Below are positions 12,001 to 21,700 of a stretch of DNA of 64,000 nucleotides, one piece after another. Under the pieces are notes generated by a model, which ran no database searches, was not told the origin of the DNA, and was given only the letters and a program-made list of their open reading frames with translations. The DNA is from Amyelois transitella (lineage: Eukaryota > Arthropoda > Insecta > Lepidoptera > Pyralidae): positions 868,001 through 932,000 of the forward strand of contig NC_083509.1 in assembly GCF_032362555.1 (NCBI RefSeq). Reading direction: 5' to 3'. Every line of letters starts with the position of its first letter. The first letter of the stretch is position 1. The position numbers and the translations under genes were made by a program.

Positions 12001-15000
12001 GCAGTTGAAGGAATACATCAACGAATGGCGCAAACAGCGAGCCAAGGAAGAGGAGGAGCTCAAACGCCTCAAGGAGAAGCAGGCTAAGCGCAAGGTATAC
12101 ATAGACGACATATTAGTTTTATGTCAATCGTAAATAAATCAAGAAAAGTCTATTTATAAACTTTCACAACGAAATAATTGTAAATTGGATAGACAATTTT
12201 ACAGTTGAGAGGTTAAGCTAAGAAATATGAATATATAATTTATAACTGTATTTTTCTGTAGGTATCCCGCGCTGAAGAAGAAAAGCGTCTCGCCCAAAAG
12301 AAGAAGGAAGAAGAAGAAAGGAGAGTTCGCGAGATTGAGGAGAAGAAACAGCGCGACATTGAGGAGAAGAGGCAACGGCTGGAGGAAGCCGAGAAGAAGC
12401 GCCAAGCTATGCTGCAGGCGATGAAGGAGTCCAGCAAGACCGGACCCAACTTCACCATTCAAAAGAAGAGCGATAACGTAAGTGGTTATAACATTTTTAC
12501 TAAGAGTTGCGCTAATGGAGACATGACGAAAATTCAAAATATAGGAATAACTAGGGTAAAACTGCATTACCTTATCTCTCTTTGTGTATTCTGATGAAAG
12601 CGATGAAAAAAATGCGTGAAATAAAGCAGAGAGTATTCATGAGAGTCAATCAATCATAAAATAGTAACAAACGATGTTACTATTTCGTGATGCAAATGCA
12701 GATGAATCGTAAAAAATATTTGCTATCTAGAACTATCTACAAAAATGCAACTTTTTATTTCAAATAAACAATAACATTTACAGTTTGGCTTATCCAACGC
12801 GCAACTGGAACGCAACAAGACCAAGGAGCAGTTGGAAGAAGAGAAGAAGATCTCCCTCTCCATCCGCATCAAGCCCCTGAACATCGACAACCTCTCCACT
12901 GAGAAGCTACGGATAAAGGCCCAGGAGCTGTGGGACTGCATCGTCAAACTCGAGACCGAGAAATACGATCTTGAGGAGAGGCAAAAGAGGCAGGACTACG
13001 ACGTAAGTGGAAGTTTCTTAATTCTAATGTTATCGTCTATTTCATTTTTTTAAAATCAAAGTTTTTTGAAATAGAAATCTCAAATGACATGGAGACTCAA
13101 TAATTTAAATAGATATTCTATTTTCAAGGCACAAGTGAAATTAATTAGACAATATTGTTATATAAAAGTTGTCAAAGAGAGAAGCCTGAAACAATGATGA
13201 ATGATTCACATTACAATTTCTTACATTCAACAAATGAAGAACTCTTCATTATATTTCTTAGTCGGATCTATTTTTACAATCATAATATTTTTTGTTAACA
13301 GTTAAAAGAGCTCAAAGAAAGACAGAAGCAACAGTTGAGACACAAGGCCCTGAAGAAGGGTCTCGACCCAGAGGCACTCACAGGAAAGCACCCGGTAAGA
13401 AACCATTTATAATTTATAATAATTAAATAATAACCAAACGAATCAAAATAAAAAAACGAAAAGACTTTGAGTAATGAAATTTGAATACTACAAAATCACT
13501 GATCAAAAGAGGTACCACACAAAAACAATTACAACATCGAGGGAAGAGACGAAGTTCTTTCGTCAAAATCTTTATCACTTAACCATAAAAAAACAACTTA
13601 TTAAAATACTATTTTTCTTACTGATATACCTGTCTTAGATACCAATTTGTTCTGTATTTCAGCCCAAAATCCAAGTAGCATCCAAATATGAGCGGCGTGT
13701 GGACACACGGTCATACGACGACAAAAAGAAGTTGTTCGAGGGTGTAAGTATAACATGTAAACAATTAGCCAAGTATAAACTTGATTGCAAATAGTGCTGA
13801 AAATAATCTGCAAAGATATTGATTTTCTTTGAGAAAAATACAGTCATAAATCGAACAAAATGGGCGTACCAAGTTAATGAAAAAAATATTAGACGAAATT
13901 GGGTCAATGAGTTCGTAATCGACATTCCAAATGCGCATTAAAAAATTACAGAACAGATTTGTTTTATGGATAAAATTAACATTATCTTACTTTTAATAAT
14001 AAGAAAATTAGCTTTAGCTGAATATATCTATTATATATCAAGCTTAATATGAGACACCCGTTAAAGCTTCGGACTGCTATCATCAAACCTTGACAACACA
14101 CAAAACATCCTTGTGTCAAGTGGACTTATAAGTTCAAATCAGAAATATAGACCAAGTCACATAGGACTGAAAATTTGACGGTCTTCATCGTTGAATATTA
14201 CCAAGAAACAGTAGTAGTTCTATTTTCGTACAAGACTATTTCATAGTTGATGACGTTAATGTAATCGCGGCAGCTGAAACGGGGTCGGATATATTTAACT
14301 GTCGACAGAAAGAGGCGAAATAAAAATGTCGATGATTAGTAACTAAACTGTAAAGTTTTACAGCTTGTCTTTGGACTAGAGCAATCTAAATTTGATCCAA
14401 TGCAGGGCTGCCCAAATATACAGATATTTTTTTTTACACTTTTTAGACTATTAATAGATACAAATTACTATTGAGCCCTATTTATTTGAGTCCTAGATTA
14501 ACTATTAGTAAATACTTTTCCGTAACTGATGCTACGGTACTTTTCACTTCACAGAAAATTAAATGTTTTCCATAACATTTTCCTATAGAGTTTTATAAGA
14601 TCCTTATGAGCCTTAAGTATTCTATACTTATTTTTACATGTTAACTTAGAAAACAGACTAAAATCTCGCCATTCAAATACAGGGCTACGATAACGCTTTG
14701 GCCGAGATGATGGATAAGATGTGGAATGACAGAATGGAGGAGTTCATGAACCGAACTAAAAGTAAGAGATGACTGGGTGACTCCACGCATGTCTTCACGG
14801 CATGTTTCCAGGATTATGGTCCTCCATACCCGATGTCATCCAGAACCGATTAGGCCACCTTTAGAGCCATTGTGGGAAACTGAGAGTAGATAGTGGGCAT
14901 AGAAGAATGAATTAATTTTTAATTTAATTTTAAATATTTAAAAAGTCTATAACTTAAAAAACTATAAGATGTACATAATTGATTGATCAATTGAAAATTC

Positions 15001-17009
15001 AAGAAACGACTGCTGCGTACTGCCAAACAGTACAATATGTACATTTTCATTCTTTAATGCTATAAAAAAGATCACTACTCGGCTTCCTTCAATTGTTCTA
15101 AGTGTTGAAAATGAGCCGAAATTATGTATACCTGCAACCCACTCATTGTCTGAAATCGTTCCCACAATTGTTGCATGCAATGCCCCTAAAGATCGCAGTA
15201 TTAAGCCTCCAGAAAAATTAAAGATAATATACACATTTGAAATAATAATCAAAAATGGTTAACGTAGTATGATTGCGCGCAATAAAATAACTGGGAACGA
15301 AGACTTTGTTTATCTGTAAAGTGTTGCACCAGTTGCCTCTATTTATAAACATTGGTAATATATCTATATAATTCATAATTTAAAACATTCAAATACTATT
15401 ATTTTATTTATTCTAAACATCGTGGAATTTCACATGTTTCCACACAAATCTAAATATTTCAACGCTAATGAAATGTAACATCTACTTGCAAAGAATTAAT
15501 CTCAAAATTTAAATTCAATACTATCTAATTAATTCATAAACCTATAAAGGCGACTGACGTGAACCTACTGTAAAGTGAATAAAACCTCAAACTCCTATCG
15601 ATTAACTTGACGTCGCACGCTCCAAGCTAGCCCTCAAGTTCTCCTGTTAAACCTGTAATGACCCTAGTGTTTGTGCCCTTCCCTTAGGACCTAGAGAAAT
15701 TGAACAAGGACTTCCTTGAGAAGGTCTGGCACGAGAGAGCCGAGCAGTTCGGAGGCAGGCAAAAGGGTAAGTATTACATCAACAGAAATTGTAATGTGAT
15801 CAGAATTTTAAATTTTATAGTTACGAACTAAATGTTAACTCATTGGAAATGATTTTCTTTATTTTAAATTTATTAAAAGAGTTTTGTTTTATTTTAAATT
15901 TATTAAAAGTTAAATTTATTATATCACAGTAACACGTCATCCTACTATATTATAAATGCGAAAGTTTGTGAGTATGTCAGGATGTCAGTATGGATGTTTA
16001 TTACTCTTTCACGCAAAAACTACTAAACCGATTGCGATGCCATTTGGTATATAGGTAGCTGAAGAACCAGAATAACGTATAGGCTACTTTTTATCCCGGA
16101 CTTCCCGCGGGATTGATTCCAAGCGTACAAAGTCGCGGGCGGCCTCTAGTCGGTAATAATAGTAATAAAGGTATTATGTTGGAGATATATTACTGCGCAA
16201 AATAAAATTTGGATAACAAATAATCTACCTTCAAAATTTGGATCCTGCCAATGTGCATATTTTCCAAATTAATTCTTATCTTCTCAATAATAGTTCTGAT
16301 CACATAACGATTATTTTATTTCCATTGTATTGTTTTATGTCATTCCCTTGTTGCGTTTTGACTGTGCACAATTTTTATGTTTTCGCAAGTTATCCCTTTT
16401 CTCAATATTGAAATAAGTTACTGAATTACTACATCCAATAAATTATCATTAATGTCATAGGAGGCAACCAAATAAATGCCTGAAGCACGAACAACTTGAG
16501 CATCAAAAATTCCCAAGGCGAGTCAGGTGCTTAAACTTTTCACATCTTGTAAAGTATCCGTTTTAGCAAGAAACTTATTATTTAGAGGACCCCAGTGAGA
16601 AAGAGACCATTGCACTTTTGATGCTCCTTATGGTGGGCGGAATTTTCTCCACGAGATCTCAAACCGCAACCTTTGTCTTATTTAAAGTATTTTTTTCTGA
16701 CATTTTGACAATGAACACTGTCTATGACCTCTATGTCATCAAAAGAAACTTGATTACACAATAAAAACTATTTTGACCTTAACATATGAACTTCCAGCGA
16801 GACTGCCTAAATGGTTCGGCGAGCGGCCCGGCAAGAAGAAGGGCGACCTCGAATCCCCCGAAGGCGAGGAGGATGTCAAGGCGGAGCCCGAGGAGGAGGA
16901 ACCTTTGTACGAGCCCGAACCCGAGGAGGAGGAGGAGGTCGTAGAGGAGGAAGAAGAAGAGGAGGAAGAAGAGGAGGAGGAGGAAGAGGAAGAAGAAGAG
17001 GAGGAATAA
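9029..17009 (+). CDS. up: Troponin T (upheld), complete coding region
   Basis: Thin-filament protein that anchors the troponin complex to tropomyosin in striated muscle. Constitutive coding exons: 9029-9051 (exon from 9011), 9259-9300, 11488-11515, 11969-12094, 12262-12477, 12784-13002, 13302-13394, 13663-13743, then either 14683-14761 or 15688-15766, then 16798-17009. All phases join, giving 372 aa without optional micro-exons. The acidic N-terminus begins MSDEEEYSGSEEEE. The tropomyosin-binding core includes GDPEFIKRQDQKRSDLDEQL. The troponin C/I coiled-coil region (IKPLNIDNLSTEKLRIKAQE) and LPKWFGERPGKKKGDLE follow. The C-terminus is the long poly-Glu tail typical of insect troponin T. The ATG at 9029 follows the leader exon. 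Expected control is muscle-specific promoter use and alternative splicing. Confidence 0.97.
9605..9607 (+). other. Candidate 3-nt micro-exon of troponin T
   Basis: A pyrimidine-rich acceptor (CCCCTTTCTCTCTTTTGTTGCAG) is followed after only GAA by a perfect donor GTAAGT. Three nucleotides preserve frame between the phase-2 exons at 9300 and 11488 and would add one residue to the variable N-terminus. The splice signals are seen; use is inferred. Confidence 0.4.
9961..10240 (-). pseudogene. Unassigned minus-strand coding fragment in troponin T intron
   Basis: A minus-strand frame of about 89 codons is open from just after a TAA near 10230 to a stop at 9961. It contains PISLHTGVKSSYSLSNLPNV and NVIPIIPMYDH, and is followed by AATAAATAAA near 9920-9930. 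Composition and the trailing polyadenylation signal suggest a retrocopy or the 3' end of a transposon gene. I do not recognise the family. Confidence 0.25.
10412..10429 (+). other. Candidate 18-nt micro-exon of troponin T
   Basis: The acceptor TTTTCTGTTTCTAG ends at 10411 and a strong donor GTAAGT begins at 10430. Between the phase-2 constitutive exons it reads T-S-R-P-S-I-A, in frame with no stop. Insect troponin T genes are known for short alternative exons in exactly this N-terminal position. Confidence 0.55.
10653..10841 (+). pseudogene. Unassigned plus-strand frame in troponin T intron
   Basis: A 62-codon frame (opening further upstream to about 10626) reads MTDLYEKPRKVGDLFLSVGK and ends EKNGMIKA. 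It lies 400 nt beyond the minus-strand fragment. The amino-acid mix looks protein-like, but the frame does not fit troponin T phases and no family is recognised. Confidence 0.2.
10842..11460 (+). other. Troponin T intron, unremarkable
   Basis: AT-rich intronic DNA. I see no exon, tRNA or clear repeat copy here. Confidence 0.5.
11570..11680 (-). mobile_element. Family A 3' fragment
   Basis: Inverted 3' third, recognised by ATATAGTCACGTTAATATCCCTTGC and AGACTGATAGGCCACGATCAGC. It lies between troponin T exons. Confidence 0.7.
14683..14761 (+). CDS. up: Troponin T mutually exclusive exon, copy A
   Basis: 79 nt with acceptor ATTCAAATACAG and donor GTAAGA. It encodes GYDNALAEMMDKMWNDRMEE and then FMNRTK. 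It has the same length, phases and WxxRxExF pattern as copy B at 15688-15766, about 0.9 kb downstream. Reading both in series would break the frame (158 nt is not a multiple of three), so exactly one must be chosen. This corresponds in position to the Drosophila 10A/10B pair. Confidence 0.85.
15688..15766 (+). CDS. up: Troponin T mutually exclusive exon, copy B
   Basis: 79 nt with acceptor TTCCCTTAG and donor GTAAGT. It encodes DLEKLNKDFLEKVWHERAEQ and then FGGRQK. Diverged homologue of copy A in series with it. The choice between the two changes the region between the coiled coil and LPKWFGERP. Confidence 0.88.
15940..16153 (+). mobile_element. Helitron-like non-autonomous element
   Basis: Starts TCATCCTACTATATTATAAATGC and ends GTCGCGGGCGGCCTCTAGT. 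The TC...CTAG ends and the GCGGGCGGCCTCTAG 3' block match the common lepidopteran non-autonomous Helitrons. Related copies lie at 24684-24888, 32963-33075 (minus) and 54018-54225. Confidence 0.7.
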
Positions 17010-17039
17010 GTGAGTGTTATTACTAAATACTAGTCTAAC

Positions 17040-17290
17040 GTTGCACGAGGTAAAAAAAGAGGGTGGAAACTGAAATACAAGTCAAGGCGGAACTCAAGGA
17101 GGAACCTGTATACGAGCCCGAACCCGAAGGGGAGCAAGATGTTGTGGTGGAAGAAGAACATGAAGAGGAATAAGTTAGTTTTATGTGAGTAAACATGGGT
17201 AAATAAGTACTAGTGTTAAGTAAGGGAGAGGGAGAAATGCATAACAATGCGGAAGCAAAGAAGAAGGAACTTGTATACAAGCCGATGCCG
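17040..17290 (+). repeat. Decayed tandem copies of the troponin T last coding exon
   Basis: Just after the troponin T stop, 17065-17172 encodes VKAELKEEPVYEPEPEGEQD followed by a Glu-rich run and TAA, mirroring the true tail (VKAEPEEEEPLYEPEPEEEE). A second, weaker copy at 17215-17285 retains GAAGGAACTTGTATACAAGCC. Neither has a clear acceptor, so they look like decayed partial duplications. Confidence 0.7.
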
Positions 17291-17575
17291 ACATTTAGAA
17301 AATTTTCTTTCCTACTTACATGAAAGTTTTCCAACAAAACAAAATACTTGAACACTTTACAGACATTAAACTTTTCTTATGACTATGCACCAGTTCCTTA
17401 CTTAATCCCCACACCATTCATGTACAGATCTTTTTCTAATTCATTCTAATTCAAAAGTTGGAAGATGGCGGATTTAAAACGTCAAACTTTACAATAGGTC
17501 GAGTGTTGTACCTTTTTAAAACCCTATAAAAACTATAAATTTACATTTTAAATGAAAATTAATCGTTTGTTTCAG

Positions 17576-17750
17576 ACACAAAACCACTCGAACTCAGTTG
17601 GGCAAGCTGCGCGGCGCGGAGGCGAGTCGGCGCGTTGTAACCAATCCATTAACTTATTGCTATTATAAATTATTTTTATTATTTATACTGTTGATCACTA
17701 CGTCGCCTACATCTCATGACGTCACAATAAACTAATTTATTTCATAAGGC
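17576..17750 (+). other. Troponin T 3' UTR exon with poly(A) signal
   Basis: A donor GTGAGT begins directly after the stop codon (17010) and a good acceptor (TCGTTTGTTTCAG) ends at 17575, so a separate 3' UTR exon is likely. AATAAA is at 17726-17731, followed by the GT-rich TGTTGTGTTTG. Confidence 0.6.
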
Positions 17751-18778
17751 TGTTGTGTTTGTTATTCACCCTTTATTTATAATCTTTATAAGAAAAGAAA
17801 ATTTGAAACTATGATTTTTGCATTACTTTTTACGTGTGGGTAAAACGTTACGCGTAATGGAAATTTTAATACATTAAGAAATCTTCAAATTATGTACTCC
17901 GCTAATTTAACAGCAAGTGACAAAACGAATTTGAGAAAACTTACCAACTAAGCCAATGCTACCCCAAAAATTAGGATAAAATAGGAAGAAAAATTATTTT
18001 TGCCCGCGAGTTCGTACACGTAAATTCCCAAGGGAATCCCCCTTAAGGAATATCTTGCTGCCTAACGCTTTTTTTAGGTATGGTTAAGAGTACCCGAAAC
18101 CAACGAGCTTACATGAAGAGTTATGAATGTGGATGAAGCGAAAGAAGTAAGCATTCGTGGAAAGTGGAAAGATGGAGTCTCTGCCTAGATGATTTATGTA
18201 GACTTATGTATGATGACGTGATTTATGTATGTACTATTCAAATTTTTTGAATTTGACAATTTAAGTATACTATTTGAAAGACCATTATATTTAAGGTAAA
18301 ACATAAATGCATAGTACCATATTATGAGAATTTATTTATTATTTTTTTAACAACTAAGTACCTACTTAAATAAGTGAATAGAAACAATACTTTTATGATA
18401 ATAATTATTTAGTATATCATAATGAATATTTAAAAAATAATAGCCAAGTTGTATTTGATAGAGAAATAACAATAGAACGTCACTTATCACAAAAAAAATT
18501 AAATAAGAAAACGTATTGTACGGTAGATTCTGAAAAAAGAATTTACTGACGCAAAGACAAAAATACCTATAGATTTTTTTTTTTAAAACTACACAGCATC
18601 CAATTAAAATTTATATTCAAAGTACGAACTCGGAATTCAAATATTATAAAACAAAATTAAACCTCTATAGACAATCACTCAGTATTACCATATCTTAGAT
18701 ATTTTCATTTTTTAATTATAACATAGCTGATAATTTATCGTTAAAATTATAACATGGCTAAGTTACCGTGCTCGGCGT
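17751..18778. other. Convergent spacer between troponin T and beta-COP
   Basis: Contains a degraded plus-strand TATG-tail LINE stub at about 18085-18237 (GAGTACCCGAAACCAACGAG to GATTTATGTATG) and otherwise AT-rich DNA that includes the beta-COP 3' UTR. No gene is seen. Confidence 0.55.
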
Positions 18779-21700
18779 TTACGCGGGCATGGGCACGGGA
18801 TTCTGCGCCGGTTTCTGAATGGGCGTTTTTTGCATCAAATTGATTTTGTCACCGAGACTTAGCGCCATTCCCTGTAAATAAAAAGAAAAACGTATTAATC
18901 AATTAGATAAAGGAAGCTTTACTTTATACTTTCAACGGTCATACCTGGCTCTTGAGCGTCTATAAGAGCGTCTTTGGTCGAATCAGTAAGGTATATAGGC
19001 CCGGTTAAAATGCGTTTGGCGCAAAAAGGCACAGGTCGGAATCCCATCCGACAATATACCAATGTCAATTTTCTATGTTATGTACATTAGTTTGAATACT
19101 AACCGACGCTATTACGGTGAGGGAAAACATCGTGAGGAAACGTGCACATTCAGGCAACTGGATGTATAACCATGCAAACGTTCCGGAGGTCAGATGGGAG
19201 TCTGACTGACCAAACCCAGGATCCTTGGTCAAAGGCATACCCCGGGCCCCTCTACTGATTGATACTTTTTTTCTGCGTTCCAAGTACCTACGGCATACCT
19301 CAGGCTCCTCTCCAGCGTGGTGAAGCTCCAACCGGGACTAAAGCCAGGAGGGGGGAGCCAAGTACCTACGGCATACCCCGGGCCCCTCTCCAGCGTGGTC
19401 AGACTCCAACCGGGACTAAAGCCAGGAGGGGGGAGCCAAGTACCTACGGCATACCCCGGGCCCCTCTCCAGCGTGGTCAGACTCCAACCGGGACTAAAGC
19501 CAGGAGGGGGGAGCCAAGTACCTACGGCATACCCCGGGCCCCTCTCCAGCGTGGTCAGACTCCAACCGGGACTAAAGCCAGGAGGGGGGAGCCAAGTACC
19601 TACGGCATACCCCGGGCCCCTCTCCAGCGTGGTGAGACTCCAACCGGGACTAAAGCCAGGAGGGGGGAGCCAAGTACCTACGGCATACATCGGGCCCCTC
19701 TCCAGCGTGGTGAAGCTCCAACCGGGACTAAAGCCAGGAGGGGGGAGCCAAGTACCTACGGCATACCTCAGGCCCCTCTCCAGCGTGGTCAGACTCCAAC
19801 CGGGACTAAAGCCAGTAGGAGGTCCAAGGTCATACCTGGCTCTTGGCCCGGATGCGCACGTGGCCCGCCACCGGGGCGCCGGGCTTGTGCAGCGGCGTCT
19901 CGATGCTGAGGTTGGCGAGCGCATCCTCCCCGAAGATGGAACGAGCGTATAGATTCGCCGCCATGAACCCGCATTGACCGGAAAGGGCCTGCAGAATTAG
20001 ACATTCATTAAAAAACACTAGTACATAAACGTGGCCATTCGGTATTTTCAAGACTATTGTCTCTGTCTACCCCGCAAGGGATATAGACGTGACCATATGT
20101 ATGTATGTATGTATGTTATCAAAACAAATTCCAGTACCTTGTCAGGCGTCAGACACTTCATGTTGGTGGAGGAAAGCAGGTGGTCCAGGTACTCCCTCAA
20201 ATCTGTTATGTTGGTGTTCACGGCCACCTGAAACCGTACATTGATATTAAAAAATCGTAAAAAGCGACTAAGGGATAGGCTTACAAACTTGGGATTCTTT
20301 TTTAGGCGATGATGCTAGCAACCTGTCACTATTTGAATCTCAATTCTATAATAAAGCCAAATAGCTGAACGTGACCATTCAGTCTTTTTAAGAGTGTTGG
20401 CTCTGTCTACATAGACATAACCATATGTATGTATGTATGTATAACATTTGTGGCCCCACGTTGGGCGTCAATTTGGCGTTTAAGTAAAACGTCGCCGGTA
20501 AGAGAAATGAGAGACGATTAAAAAAAATTATAGAATAAAGACAAACTTTATTTGGATTATAGTGCCGTGTGGTTTCCGGCACCAATAGAAAAAAAATAGG
20601 AATCTCAATCCAATAAAGCCAAATAGCTGAACGTGGCTTTTCAGTATTTTCGAGACTTTTGGCTCTGTCTACTCCTTAAAGGATGAAGACGTGATCCAAA
20701 TGTAACATTCGTTTACCTTGTAAGTCCGCGTCGCTGCAAGCCGCGGGCTGTACGTAGTCCACTATATCGATGTGGATGCGGTTGTATTACCTTGTTCTCC
20801 CACTCGAACTCCGCCCACATCTGGCGGAAGTCCGCGTCGCTGCAAGCTGCGGGCTGTACGTAGTCCACTATACCGATGTGGATGCGGTTGTATTACCTTG
20901 TTCTCCCACTCGAACTCCGCCCACATCTGGCGGAAGTCCGCGTCGCTGCACGCTGCGGGCTGTATGTAGTCCACTATATCGATGTGAATGCGGTTGTATT
21001 ACCTTGTTCTCCCACTCGAACTCCGCCCACATCTGGCGGAAGTCCGCTTCGCTGCAAGCTGCGGGCTGTACGTAGTCCACTATACCGATGTGGATGCGGT
21101 TGTATTACCTTGTTCTCCCACTCGAACTCCGCCCACATCTGGCGGAAGTCCGCGTCGCTGCACGCTGCGGGCTGTATGTAGTCCACTATATCGATGTGGA
21201 TGTCGTTTAGAACAACTACGCCGCGGTCCATTGATGCGCCGCTAACTTCGTACACTGGACAAAGATAGCTTTTTGTTATTACGAGTAGTTTGTGACGAAA
21301 TTGTCGTGTGATTTCCGGTAAATTAGTAACGAATCACACCATATCTTTTCTATGGATGTCGTAAGAGGCAACTAAGGGATAGGCATGTAAACTTGGGGTT
21401 GCGATGGGCTAGCAATCCTGTCGCTATTTGAACCTCAATTCTATCATGAAGCCATACAGCTGAACGTGGCCTTTCTGTATTTTTAAGACTGTTGGCTCTG
21501 TCTACCACCCAAGGGATATATTCATGTCATGGTCAAAAGTGTGTTGTATTGGATTGAATATCCTTTAGTATTCCAATGTCAGTAAATAATCTATTTCATT
21601 AAGCGGTGTTTTGCTTGAAATCCTGGTTCAGGAGTAACTCTACTCATAAAATACAAAAGGTGTAGCCCCGGATTTCTCTCCACACTGGTGAGGATACAAC

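Noticed and set aside
12199..12567. Minus-strand 122-codon hydrophobic frame
   Set aside because: Reverse complement of the charged troponin T coiled-coil exon.
19229..19952. Open frames of 211-231 codons
   Set aside because: Shadows of the 78-bp tandem array (26 codons per unit), on both strands, with no start or splice context.
20770..21255. Frames of 65-101 codons on the strand opposite beta-COP
   Set aside because: Antisense shadows of the 106-bp copies of exon 16.
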